Source: Paludibacter sp. (GTDB lineage Bacteria > Bacteroidota > Bacteroidia > Bacteroidales > Paludibacteraceae). From it: DNA of 41,680 nucleotides. The translations under genes and the position numbers were made by a program. The stretch covers positions 1-41,680 of the forward strand of contig JAURYY010000028.1 in the NCBI GenBank assembly GCA_030653695.1. The letters are read 5' to 3'. The notes under the pieces were generated by a model, which saw only the letters and a list, made by a program, of their open reading frames with translations, did not search any database and was not told the DNA's origin. Of this stretch, positions 15,091 through 21,960 are shown piece after piece (the stretch's first letter is position 1; the number at the start of each line of letters is the position of its first letter).

Positions 15091-15259
15091 AGGTTTTGCG
15101 CTCCATTTTATCGATCATCGCGTCCAACTCTTTTATTTCGGCGGTTCGTTTGGCTGCTATATTGTGCCGATCGTGCACCAGGGCATTTTTTAAACTCTCG
15201 CGTTTACTTTTGCGAAGTTTGCACAGTGCTTTTATTAATGTGATTTTATTGACTATCAT
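15074..15259 (-). CDS. Hypothetical basic 61-residue early protein
   Basis: A small, very basic, helical protein (ALCKLRKSKRESLKNALVHD, ELDAMIDKMERKT), possibly a coiled-coil nucleic-acid binder. It overlaps the next gene by 17 bp. The family is not recognised. Confidence 0.45.
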   Translation of the reverse strand: MIVNKITLIKALCKLRKSKRESLKNALVHDRHNIAAKRTAEIKELDAMIDKMERKTFAIIF

Positions 15260-15309
15260 AATACTAATAGATTAATTCGTTTTGTTTTTCGTAAAAATCA
15301 ACTAACTGT

Positions 15310-15513
15310 TTAAATGATTTGATTGTGATTAATTAAAGTAACTAAATGCCGGTTGATGTGTTGAATTTCCCATCGTCCGGTCAATTTGTGCATACATTTT
15401 TTGTGTAGTCCCCAAGGTGGGGCATTGAATGTAATTGTGGTTTCTTCATCAGATGATTGAGCAATTACAACATTAACTGCTCCGGTTATGAGTTTAATAG
15501 TTTTTTTTGTCAT
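15310..15513 (-). CDS. Hypothetical 67-residue early protein
   Basis: A small soluble protein with a Thr/Ile-rich start (MTKKTIKLITGAVNVVIA) and a His-rich C-terminal half (WEIQHINRHLVTLINHNQII). Its 5' end overlaps a tiny membrane-protein frame. No function is assignable. Confidence 0.4.
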   Translation of the reverse strand: MTKKTIKLITGAVNVVIAQSSDEETTITFNAPPWGLHKKCMHKLTGRWEIQHINRHLVTLINHNQII

Positions 15514-15616
15514 AGTGTATAATTATTAATATTAAAAAAATAAGGTAACATATTGATATAATTATCAATGCCGGGATGGATAAGATAAAATAAAATAATT
15601 TACGAATAATTTTCAT
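15494..15616 (-). CDS. Tiny membrane protein (40 residues)
   Basis: A frame from ATG at 15616 with a basic start (MKIIRKLFYF) and then a nearly continuous hydrophobic helix rich in Ile and Leu, ending HYDKKNY. It fills the gap between two early genes and overlaps the downstream start by 20 bp. The layout (basic start, one helix, short polar tail) suits a small phage membrane protein. Confidence 0.5.
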   Translation of the reverse strand: MKIIRKLFYFILSIPALIIISICYLIFLILIIIHYDKKNY

Positions 15617-15628
15617 ATCCTCTATAAA

Positions 15629-15931
15629 TCAATTTTCGTGATTATAAAAATATTCCTGAAACTGTTCGCTTATTTCCCTGATCAGCATTTCGGAATTATA
15701 TTTTTTGTTTAATTTAAAAATATAATATCCGGTCCCATCGTCGTAAACAACTGAACTCATAAGACATTGGATGCCATGTGCACCTATCATATAAGCTTCA
15801 GCGATTGATTTTAACAGTATTGGATTAAAGTTCGTGTTTACCACTAAAAAACGTTTAAAACGTATAGCATACCGTATTTCGAACATACGTCCGGCGGGGC
15901 TTGTGTATGTTGAGAGATGTTTACTTGCCAT
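15629..15931 (-). CDS. Hypothetical 100-residue early protein
   Basis: A soluble alpha/beta protein (RMFEIRYAIRFKRFLVVN, SVVYDDGTGYYIFKLNKKY). The upstream 57-residue gene overlaps its start. No family is recognised. A role in host takeover or replication is possible only by position. Confidence 0.45.
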   Translation of the reverse strand: MASKHLSTYTSPAGRMFEIRYAIRFKRFLVVNTNFNPILLKSIAEAYMIGAHGIQCLMSSVVYDDGTGYYIFKLNKKYNSEMLIREISEQFQEYFYNHEN

Positions 15932-16094
15932 AATAATAGTGTTTGTGGAATAGTTTTTTGTCGTAACCTTGTCGGATTAATTCAATTTGCCGCCAGGTTA
16001 AGTTCCGGAATGTGTCCGGTTGTCCAACTTGTTTATTGCCATACATCAACACTCCGGTTGATGGCTTTCCGGGGCGCGGGATGGTAGTGCTCAT
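15921..16094 (-). CDS. Hypothetical 57-residue early protein
   Basis: A frame from ATG at 16094 (ATGA overlap with the gene upstream) to TAA at 15921, overlapping the next start. It reads MSTTIPRPGKPSTGVLMYGN, then a segment NLTWRQIELIRQGYDKKLF that could be one helix-turn-helix. Overlaps at both ends argue that it is real. Confidence 0.55.
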   Translation of the reverse strand: MSTTIPRPGKPSTGVLMYGNKQVGQPDTFRNLTWRQIELIRQGYDKKLFHKHYYYGK

Positions 16095-16360
16095 GGTATT
16101 GTAGTGTTACGTTTCGACCTCCAGAATTTGTTCCGCCTACGCATGCGGGCGTTAAGATTATAATCTTGTTCAATATATAATCTTTTGTTCAAATTTGAAA
16201 TTTCGGTTTTCAATTCGTTTTTATTTTTTTGTAAAGAGTTTATTATATTTCCGAACATAGATGTTTGCCTGATGAAAGCATTTTTGAGTTTTGTATTTTT
16301 AGCTTGTAAATACCTCGCGATGAAATAAAAAAATTTGATTTTGATTATAATTTTTTTCAT
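16091..16360 (-). CDS. Hypothetical coiled-coil early protein
   Basis: An 89-residue protein with a hydrophobic basic N-terminus (MKKIIIKIKFFYFIARYLQA), a helical coiled-coil middle (LQKNKNELKTEISNLNKRLY) and an Arg-rich tail. It is linked to both neighbours by ATGA overlaps. It may be membrane-associated. Confidence 0.5.
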   Translation of the reverse strand: MKKIIIKIKFFYFIARYLQAKNTKLKNAFIRQTSMFGNIINSLQKNKNELKTEISNLNKRLYIEQDYNLNARMRRRNKFWRSKRNTTIP

Positions 16361-16788
16361 TTCATATCTGATTTAGCAAGTGAATAAAAGGATATTGTTT
16401 TTGGTTTTAAATTTTTGATTGTGATGAAAGCTTTCTGAGCTGTTTTCCCAGTAAACATAACATCGTCGACAATAAGAATATTGTAGCTTTTTAAATCTCT
16501 TTTTGTCGCTGATCTATTACCATAAAGAAGTAAATCAATCATATCACAATGTAGAAATCCGGCAATATGTACCGCTAATCGATATGTAATATCCGATCCT
16601 GAATTACGTGGCTTGATAGGTATTACATAATCGAACTCTAAACCGGAAAGGTCATTTTCGGCGAAGCTGATAAGTTTTTTAAAACAGTCTTCATTTTTAA
16701 AAAATTTGTAGCCGTATATATTCCATACGGTTTCATTGACATTTCTTTGACGTATGCCTTTGTAGGCACCTTTTGTAAGATTTTTCAT
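16357..16788 (-). CDS. Phosphoribosyltransferase-fold protein
   Basis: A 143-residue protein. Residues 104-118 (ILIVDDVMFTGKTAQ) are the PRPP-binding loop of type I phosphoribosyltransferases. The preceding DYVIPIKPRNSGSDITYRLA matches the usual second strand and loop region. It resembles ComF- or orotate/hypoxanthine-PRT-like enzymes but is short and lacks an obvious hood domain. It lies second in the early operon, linked to its neighbours by ATGA overlaps. Possible roles are nucleotide salvage for virus DNA synthesis or modification of a base or protein. The substrate cannot be told. Confidence 0.75.
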   Translation of the reverse strand: MKNLTKGAYKGIRQRNVNETVWNIYGYKFFKNEDCFKKLISFAENDLSGLEFDYVIPIKPRNSGSDITYRLAVHIAGFLHCDMIDLLLYGNRSATKRDLKSYNILIVDDVMFTGKTAQKAFITIKNLKPKTISFYSLAKSDMK

Positions 16789-17021
16789 ACCTCATGTTTA
16801 AAAATTTCTTTACCTGCTATCTGATTAATAATACCGTGTGCCAAAACAGGCACCTTTGAGTTCCCACACTTCCAGTGCCTGAACACTTGTTCTGTGATTT
16901 TACATTCTCGTAATAAATTTTTTCTTACTTCCGGGTAAGCTCCTACGGGTAGGTTGTTAATCCACTCACCGAAATGGTTTATTTCGGTGGGTGTTTGGTT
17001 TGTTTCTTCAATGTTCGACAT
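16785..17021 (-). CDS. Cro-like small DNA-binding protein
   Basis: A 78-residue protein, first gene of the early operon and divergent from the XRE repressor gene. The segment LLRECKITEQVFRHWKCGNS then KVPVLAHGIINQIAGKEIF resembles a helix-turn-helix with the W..G..xVP pattern seen in Cro-like and transposon regulators. By position and size it is the probable antagonist of the repressor in a lysis-lysogeny type switch. Confidence 0.6.
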   Translation of the reverse strand: MSNIEETNQTPTEINHFGEWINNLPVGAYPEVRKNLLRECKITEQVFRHWKCGNSKVPVLAHGIINQIAGKEIFKHEV

Positions 17022-17058
17022 GATTTTTTGGGTTTAAATGAATTTTATTTAATATTGT

Positions 17059-17091
17059 TATATTTGTTCAGAATTGAACGGTGCAAATATA
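17059..17091. promoter_or_regulatory. Face-to-face promoter boxes around a 14-bp dyad
   Basis: The plus strand has TATATTTG at 17059-17066, and the minus strand has TATATTTG at 17091-17084. Between them lies the perfect dyad GTTCAGAATTGAAC (17066-17079). Starts from these boxes would be near 17073 and 17077 and converge over the dyad. This suggests mutually exclusive early (minus) and repressor (plus) transcription. Confidence 0.5.
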
Positions 17092-17099
17092 TATATAAT

Positions 17100-17138
17100 G
17101 TTTCATATTTTGAAACAATAAGTTGAATATTTTGCAAC
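17100..17138. promoter_or_regulatory. Repeated operator dyads of the repressor
   Basis: Two 17-bp dyads lie 22 bp apart, about two helical turns: GTTTCATATTTTGAAAC at 17100-17116 and GTTGAATATTTTGCAAC at 17122-17138. A third half-site (TTTCAAAATAT) follows near 17142-17152. They sit in the leader of the XRE repressor gene and are the best candidates for its operators. Confidence 0.65.
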
Positions 17139-17190
17139 TATATTTCAAAATATATTATAACTATCTAATAATCAATTAATAAATTACATC

Positions 17191-17547
17191 ATGGAAACAA
17201 CAATTAAAAAAGAAGTTCATCCTATTTTGTCAAACATCCGCAAAATAATGAATGAGAGGAATTTAACTCAGGCTGCAATTGCAGAATATGCCGAAACGTC
17301 TCCATCACAATTGAGTAAAATATTTAAAGGAGAGGTTCAATTGAGCTTGTGGCAACTTTCAAATATTGCAACAAAGTTGAATATGTCGATAGTTGATATT
17401 ATTACTTATCCTGACAAGTATTATAAAATGGGAAAAGGAAGTGAAGATTTGAAAGCAACTTTAACAGTAGAATTAAAAAAGGACGTAAAAGAACAGGTAT
17501 TAAAATTGATTTTTGGAAATGAGAATATAAAAATTTTAAACGAATAA
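17191..17547 (+). CDS. XRE-family repressor of the element
   Basis: A 118-residue protein with a lambda-repressor-like helix-turn-helix at ~14-68 (NLTQAAIAEYAETSPSQLSK, IFKGEVQLSLWQLSNIATKL), followed by a charged helical C-terminus. It is the first gene of a three-gene plus-strand block that diverges from the early operon. Two 17-bp dyads and a further half-site lie just upstream. Most likely it keeps the viral genes silent and represses itself. There is no peptidase domain, so induction would not go by RecA-stimulated self-cleavage. Confidence 0.8.
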   Translation: METTIKKEVHPILSNIRKIMNERNLTQAAIAEYAETSPSQLSKIFKGEVQLSLWQLSNIATKLNMSIVDIITYPDKYYKMGKGSEDLKATLTVELKKDVKEQVLKLIFGNENIKILNE

Positions 17548-17550
17548 ATT

Positions 17551-17733
17551 ATGGAAAAAAACGAAAATGATAAGAGGGAAGATGATAATATCCCAAATGA
17601 TATTATAGAAAAGGAGTTAATTGTTTATTTAAGAAAACAACATAAATCTGAAGAATATATCAATTCAATTATAAATGATGATACTAAAAAATATGCTATC
17701 TGGTCATTCTTAAAATCAGGGGGTAAAATCTAA
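17551..17733 (+). CDS. Hypothetical 60-residue protein behind the repressor
   Basis: A small acidic, helical protein (NIPNDIIEKELIVYLRKQHK, SEEYINSIINDDTKKYAIW). It starts 3 bp after the repressor stop and is therefore co-expressed with it. The family is unknown. A lysogenic accessory function is possible. Confidence 0.5.
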   Translation: MEKNENDKREDDNIPNDIIEKELIVYLRKQHKSEEYINSIINDDTKKYAIWSFLKSGGKI

Positions 17734-17742
17734 AAATAGATT

Positions 17743-18066
17743 ATGAGCAAAGAAATAATAAAAGTTAGCTATAAATATAAAAACACTTTCTTTAACGAAT
17801 TAAATGATATAAATCAACAATTTAATGTTGAAATTGAAAGATACAAAAATTATGATTATTGTTTTTATATTTTAGAAAATGGGAAAAGATTAAAAATAGA
17901 TGTCCCACAAAGATCATATAATAAAGGAGATTTTGTTATTTTTAAAATATCATCATATAAAGTAGAGATTTTTGAAATTGCTCAAATTTTACCTAATATT
18001 TATTTAGTAGTTGAAATTCAACCATATATACCAAAAGAAAAAATCAATAAAGTAGGTTTTCCATAA
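17743..18066 (+). CDS. Hypothetical 107-residue protein behind the repressor
   Basis: A soluble beta-rich protein (GKRLKIDVPQRSYNKGDFVI, FKISSYKVEIFEIAQILPNI). It is third in the repressor operon, 9 bp after the previous stop, and more AT-rich than the viral late genes. Accessory (morons-like) cargo expressed during lysogeny is one possibility. No family is recognised. Confidence 0.5.
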   Translation: MSKEIIKVSYKYKNTFFNELNDINQQFNVEIERYKNYDYCFYILENGKRLKIDVPQRSYNKGDFVIFKISSYKVEIFEIAQILPNIYLVVEIQPYIPKEKINKVGFP

Positions 18067-18071
18067 AAAAA

Positions 18072-18094
18072 ACCGCTAAAAGGTATTTAGCGGT
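18072..18094 (-). terminator. Terminator between the repressor operon and the toxin gene
   Basis: A 9-bp stem ACCGCTAAA/TTTAGCGGT with a 5-base loop. The T-run follows on the minus strand, so it mainly serves the toxin-antitoxin operon that ends at 18123. It may also end plus-strand transcripts less efficiently. Confidence 0.65.
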
Positions 18095-18122
18095 TAAGTG
18101 TAGTAGCCTGAAAAGAGAAAAA

Positions 18123-18431
18123 TTACAAGCCTGCTATAGCGTTGGCGGGAATAATGCGATGAATATAAACTGTGGTTTGATACACAGTATAAATAACGGC
18201 TATACGCTTGTAGTTAATGCGTCGTACATTTTGTCCGTACTGTGTAATAGATTTCCGGGTTTGTATAGGGTAACTATCGGCTGAATATTTTAAGGTTTTA
18301 ATTTCGTTAATTAAACCCTGTACGTACCGTTGTGCAGTTAGTGGTGCTTTGTACTGAAAAGTTATAACATTGAAAAGATTATTTATATCATCATCAGCAG
18401 ATACAGTAAATACTAAATTGTAATTTTTCAT
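18123..18431 (-). CDS. RelE/ParE-like toxin (paralogue of the one at 10266)
   Basis: A 102-residue protein alignable with the toxin at 10266-10577: ITFQYKAPLTAQRYVQGLI versus IFYEYKSPLTSLRHKEGLI, and RRINYKRIAVIYTVYQTTVY versus KRINYKQMAIIFSIYNDTVI. It has the ParE/RelE-type strand pattern. It lies near the right end of the element. Two related pairs in one element could interfere or have diverged specificity. Confidence 0.7.
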   Translation of the reverse strand: MKNYNLVFTVSADDDINNLFNVITFQYKAPLTAQRYVQGLINEIKTLKYSADSYPIQTRKSITQYGQNVRRINYKRIAVIYTVYQTTVYIHRIIPANAIAGL

Positions 18432-18433
18432 AT

Positions 18434-18643
18434 TTAGTATTTCAACTTTAATTCAGTACCGTAATGTTCATTTAATTTTTTTTCAAGTTTTCCGAAAACT
18501 TCTTCAAGTGTGAATGTTTTTTGCCCTGCTATACTTTCAGGTAAAGGATATTCAATTTCGGCAATTTTTTTATGTTTTTCAATTTCGCGAACAAGTTTAC
18601 GCCCTGTTGGGCTGTCGATATTAATACGAGCTGTAACTTCCAT
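18434..18643 (-). CDS. Antitoxin paired with the paralogous toxin
   Basis: A 69-residue protein with INIDSPTGRKLVREIEKH at the start, matching the other antitoxin at INTDTPTGRRLLREVSKY. Both also share SI(A/T)G(Q/E)K and FTLEEV/YTVNEV. It has an acidic-basic amphipathic C-terminus. A TATCTTTG box lies 28 bp upstream and a terminator follows the toxin. Confidence 0.7.
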   Translation of the reverse strand: MEVTARINIDSPTGRKLVREIEKHKKIAEIEYPLPESIAGQKTFTLEEVFGKLEKKLNEHYGTELKLKY

Positions 18644-18670
18644 AATAGTATAATATTAAAAATGATACGA

Positions 18671-18678
18671 CAAAGATA
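18671..18678 (-). promoter_or_regulatory. Promoter of the right-hand toxin-antitoxin pair (TATCTTTG)
   Basis: A minus-strand TAnnTTTG box 28 bp before the antitoxin ATG, identical to the box before the RelE-type pair. Confidence 0.5.
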
Positions 18679-18749
18679 ATTAGTTTTTGGTAAAAGTATT
18701 ATTAATCATAAAATAATTAACAGCAAAATGAGCAAAAAGACATCAAAAA

Positions 18750-18905
18750 TTGTGGTAAGTACCAAAGCTCTCCACAAAAGCCCGGCACAAAAACGGCACA
18801 AAATCGATGTAAATAACTGATAGTTAAAGTTGTGGCGAGTACAAAAACTCTCCACAGCCGGCACAAAAACGGCACAAAAAACACGAAAAAACGGCACAAA
18901 AAACG
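18750..18905. repeat. Direct repeats at the likely right boundary of the element
   Basis: Two imperfect ~50-bp copies (18750-18804 and 18830-18880) share TTGTGG..AGTAC, CTCTCCACA and CGGCACAAAAACGGCACAAAA. The submotif CGGCACAAAA occurs at least five times, the last near 18892. The stretch 18644-19100 has no convincing gene. Its location between the last element gene and the host cca gene makes it a candidate attachment or integrase-arm region. Confidence 0.5.
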
Positions 18906-19100
18906 AAGTTAACAAATTATTAATCAGTCCATTAGCAAGCAAAAAATCGGTCTGTTGTTGTCCGGTAATCTCCACGAACTTGATTAAATTTCAAATATTT
19001 ATAATCAAAAACGGACTAAATAAGGAATAAAATCCTTTTTTTTTTCGTTTTTTTCTTTATCAGGTTACTTTATCTCCTTTGTTGTTTAAATTTATTCATT

Positions 19101-19108
19101 TACCTTTG
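19101..19108 (+). promoter_or_regulatory. Promoter of the CCA-adding enzyme gene (TACCTTTG)
   Basis: A plus-strand TAnnTTTG box with a TTTGTTG motif about 18 bp upstream (near 19078-19084), the Bacteroidota primary-sigma pattern. It implies a start downstream of ~19115 and so favours ATG at 19137 over the GTG at 19110. Confidence 0.6.
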
Positions 19109-19136
19109 TGTGTCGGTTTTTTTCAATAAAAAATTA

Positions 19137-20552
19137 ATGAAAGAACATTTACAACATAAAATATTCGGAATTATATCCGAAACAGCGGATGAACAAGGAC
19201 TTGAATGTTACGTTATCGGAGGATTTGTGCGCGATATTTTTCTGAAACGCACATCGAAAGACATTGATATTGTTGTGGTTGGCAGTGGTATTGAGCTTGC
19301 CGGACAGGTTGTTCGAAAACTTGGAAAAAAAGCTAATCTGACCATTTTTAAAACTTTTGGTACAGCACAAATCAAATTCAAAGACTTAGAAGTAGAATTT
19401 GTAGGAGCGCGTAGTGAATCGTACCAACGCGATTCAAGAAAACCTATTGTTGAAGATGGCACACTCGAAGACGACCAGAATCGGCGCGACTACACCATCA
19501 ATGCATTAGCCCTGTGTCTGAACAAAGACCGATTCGGCGAATTAGTTGATCCTTTTGGCGGTCTAACCGACCTGAAAAACTTTGTGATACGCACTCCATT
19601 GAATCCCGACATTACGTTTTCGGACGACCCATTGCGCATGATGCGGGGAATCCGTTTTTCGGCGCAACTCGGTTTTTTCCTCGAAACGAATACTTTTGAT
19701 GCGATTGAACGTAACAAAGAGCGAATCAATATTATATCCAAAGAACGAATTGCCGATGAGTTGAATAAAATCATGCTTTCGCGAAAGCCGTCAGTCGGAT
19801 TTATCTTGCTCGAAAAAACCGGTTTATTAGGACTAATTTTCCCTGAATTCTTGGCATTGAAAGGTGCCGAAACCAAAGATGGAGTGGGTCATAAAGACAA
19901 CTTCCATCACACATTAGCAGTGCTCGATGAACTTTGCCAACACACCGATAACCTTTGGTTGCGCTGGGCGGCACTGCTTCACGACATAGGCAAACCGCTT
20001 ACCAAACGCTTCGATAACCGCTTGGGGTGGACTTTTCATAATCACAATTTCGTAGGCGAAAAAATGATACCCGCAATTTTCCGCAACATGAAACTACCCA
20101 CCAACGAAAAAATGAAATACGTGCAAAAAATGGTAACGCTGCACATGCGCCCCATTGTACTAAGCGAAGAGGAAATAACCGATTCGGCTATTCGCAGATT
20201 ACTTTTCGAGGCGGGCAACGATATTGATGACCTGATGATGCTTTGCGAAGCAGATATTACCTCGAAAAATCCTGAAAAGGTAAAACGCTACAGGGCAAAT
20301 TTTCAAATAGTGCGTCAAAAACTGAAAGAAATTGAAGAGAAAGACCGCGTACGTAATTTTCAACCACCCGTAAGCGGACAGGAAATTATGTCCACTTTTC
20401 ACCTTCCGGCCTGTGCCACAGTGGGCAATATTAAAATGAGAATAAAAGATGCCATCATGGATGGCATTATTCCGAACGAATATGAAGCAGCACGTGGATA
20501 TATGTTTGAAGTGGCTAAAGAGCTTGGACTTGAGTTACCCAATGGCAAATAA
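19137..20552 (+). CDS. cca: CCA tRNA nucleotidyltransferase / poly(A) polymerase family
   Basis: Adds the 3'-terminal CCA to tRNAs. The class II nucleotidyltransferase motif is GGFVRDIFL followed by KDIDIVVVG (the two metal-binding Asp), then EDDQNRRDYTINAL and DPLRMMRGIRFSAQLGF. An HD-type domain follows: HHTLAVLDEL and LLHDIGKPLTKR. The protein is 471 residues, normal for the HD-containing type. The start at 19137 is chosen because the promoter box at 19101-19108 would put GTG at 19110 almost at the transcript start. This is a core gene and marks the return to chromosomal background beside the element. Confidence 0.92.
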   Translation: MKEHLQHKIFGIISETADEQGLECYVIGGFVRDIFLKRTSKDIDIVVVGSGIELAGQVVRKLGKKANLTIFKTFGTAQIKFKDLEVEFVGARSESYQRDSRKPIVEDGTLEDDQNRRDYTINALALCLNKDRFGELVDPFGGLTDLKNFVIRTPLNPDITFSDDPLRMMRGIRFSAQLGFFLETNTFDAIERNKERINIISKERIADELNKIMLSRKPSVGFILLEKTGLLGLIFPEFLALKGAETKDGVGHKDNFHHTLAVLDELCQHTDNLWLRWAALLHDIGKPLTKRFDNRLGWTFHNHNFVGEKMIPAIFRNMKLPTNEKMKYVQKMVTLHMRPIVLSEEEITDSAIRRLLFEAGNDIDDLMMLCEADITSKNPEKVKRYRANFQIVRQKLKEIEEKDRVRNFQPPVSGQEIMSTFHLPACATVGNIKMRIKDAIMDGIIPNEYEAARGYMFEVAKELGLELPNGK

Positions 20553-20580
20553 ATTTAACTACCGTCTTCATTATTACTTT

Positions 20581-21852
20581 ATGAAAAAAAATATTTTTTT
20601 GAATCTGATACTTTTGATTTCTATCGTTGGTTTTGCTCAACAAAAACCGCAGAAATTCATTTATCCTTTAAAAGCTCCTGCAACCTTTGATGCAACCCGT
20701 TTGGTACGCATCGATTCGGTTTTTCAACGATTGGTTGACAACGGAACTATTCCTCATGCTGTAACTTTTGTGGCACATCGCGGTAAAGTTATTCACCACA
20801 AAGCATACGGCTGGCGCAATATTGAAAGTAAAACAATGTGCCTTAAAGATGACATTTTCCGCATGGCTTCGCAAACAAAAGCAATTACCGCAGTTGCAGT
20901 CCTGACCCTTTTCGAGGAAGGGAAAATTCTGCTCGACGATCCGGTGAAGAAATACATTCCCGAATTTGCCAACCCGCAAGTTTTAGAAAGTTTCAACGAA
21001 GCCGACTCTACATTTACCACCCGTGCTGCCAAGCGCGATATTACCATTCGGCATTTACTCACCCACACTGCAGGCATCCCGTACGGAGGGGGAAACATGC
21101 GAAAAATTTACGACAAATCAGGAATTCCTGTTTCGCCATTCTACTCGCTCGAAAATAAAACGCTGGGCGATTATATAAAAACGCTTGCCAAATGTCCGCT
21201 CGAACACGACCCCGGCGAAAAATTCAGTTACGGAATGAGTACCGATGTGCTGGGTTATCTGATTGAAGTTGTCTCGGGAAAATCGGTGGATCAATACTTT
21301 CGCGAAAAAATTTTCGAACCGCTCGGCATGAATGAAACTTATTTTTATTTACCCGAAAATAAACAATACAGATTAGTAACCCTGTACGAAAAATCGGCTG
21401 CTAAACCTTTAATTCGGAATGTTAGGGCAAATAATATTTATCAGACTTTTCCATATTCGGGAGCAAAAACCTTTTTCAGTACCGGCGCCGGACTTTCGGG
21501 ACCGGTCGAAGATTATGCCAAATTCTGTCAAATGATTCTGAATGGAGGTGAATTTAACGGACACCGAATTTTGGGCAGAAAAACCGTAGAAATGATGCGT
21601 AAAAATGCTGTTGGTAATATGCGCGGCGAAATTGGTTTTGGATTGGCTTTCGACGATTTTCGTCCTGAATATTCATATCGCTCCATAGCAACGGAAGGTG
21701 CGTTGCGCTGGGGAGGCATGTTTGGCACCGATTACGTGATTGATCCGAAAGAAGATTTGATGCTGCTTTTTTATATCAACCTCGAACCCAACAATACCGG
21801 AACTGACTTTAAAGTACTGTTCCATAATTTAGTGTATCAGGCGTTGAAATAG
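20581..21852 (+). CDS. Secreted serine hydrolase of the beta-lactamase/penicillin-binding class C family
   Basis: A 423-residue protein with a Sec signal peptide (MKKNIFLNLILLISIVGFAQ). The SxxK motif is SQTK (in FRMASQTKAITAVAV). The second catalytic motif appears as YGM in FSYGMSTDVLGYLIE rather than the usual YxN, and HLLTHTAGIPYG is typical of the family. The third motif region is GLAFDDF to LRWGGMFGTDYVIDP. Such enzymes act as esterases, D-Ala peptidases or amidases. True beta-lactamase activity is not implied. The frame extends upstream into cca, but ATG at 20581 gives the signal peptide. Confidence 0.87.
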   Translation: MKKNIFLNLILLISIVGFAQQKPQKFIYPLKAPATFDATRLVRIDSVFQRLVDNGTIPHAVTFVAHRGKVIHHKAYGWRNIESKTMCLKDDIFRMASQTKAITAVAVLTLFEEGKILLDDPVKKYIPEFANPQVLESFNEADSTFTTRAAKRDITIRHLLTHTAGIPYGGGNMRKIYDKSGIPVSPFYSLENKTLGDYIKTLAKCPLEHDPGEKFSYGMSTDVLGYLIEVVSGKSVDQYFREKIFEPLGMNETYFYLPENKQYRLVTLYEKSAAKPLIRNVRANNIYQTFPYSGAKTFFSTGAGLSGPVEDYAKFCQMILNGGEFNGHRILGRKTVEMMRKNAVGNMRGEIGFGLAFDDFRPEYSYRSIATEGALRWGGMFGTDYVIDPKEDLMLLFYINLEPNNTGTDFKVLFHNLVYQALK

Positions 21853-21960
21853 TTTCGTATTACGTCAAATTCTTTCGGAGTTGAGGTACGAAACCCGAAA
21901 GCCTTTTGAGCAAATATAAAGCAATTTATTTCATAAAATATCAATAAATCACAAATAAAT

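Noticed and set aside
18706-19030. Open frames on both strands between the antitoxin and cca genes
   Set aside because: They arise from the CGGCACAAAA direct repeats, have no leader, and their composition (Cys/Phe/Trp-rich or Lys/Thr-rich) matches repeat translation rather than a gene.
19110-19136. GTG start nine codons earlier for the cca gene
   Set aside because: The promoter box TACCTTTG ends at 19108, so the transcript would begin too late to include this codon.
20449-20580. Upstream extension of the serine hydrolase inside cca
   Set aside because: ATG at 20581 begins a proper signal peptide, and the extension would place it internally and overlap cca by about 100 bp.
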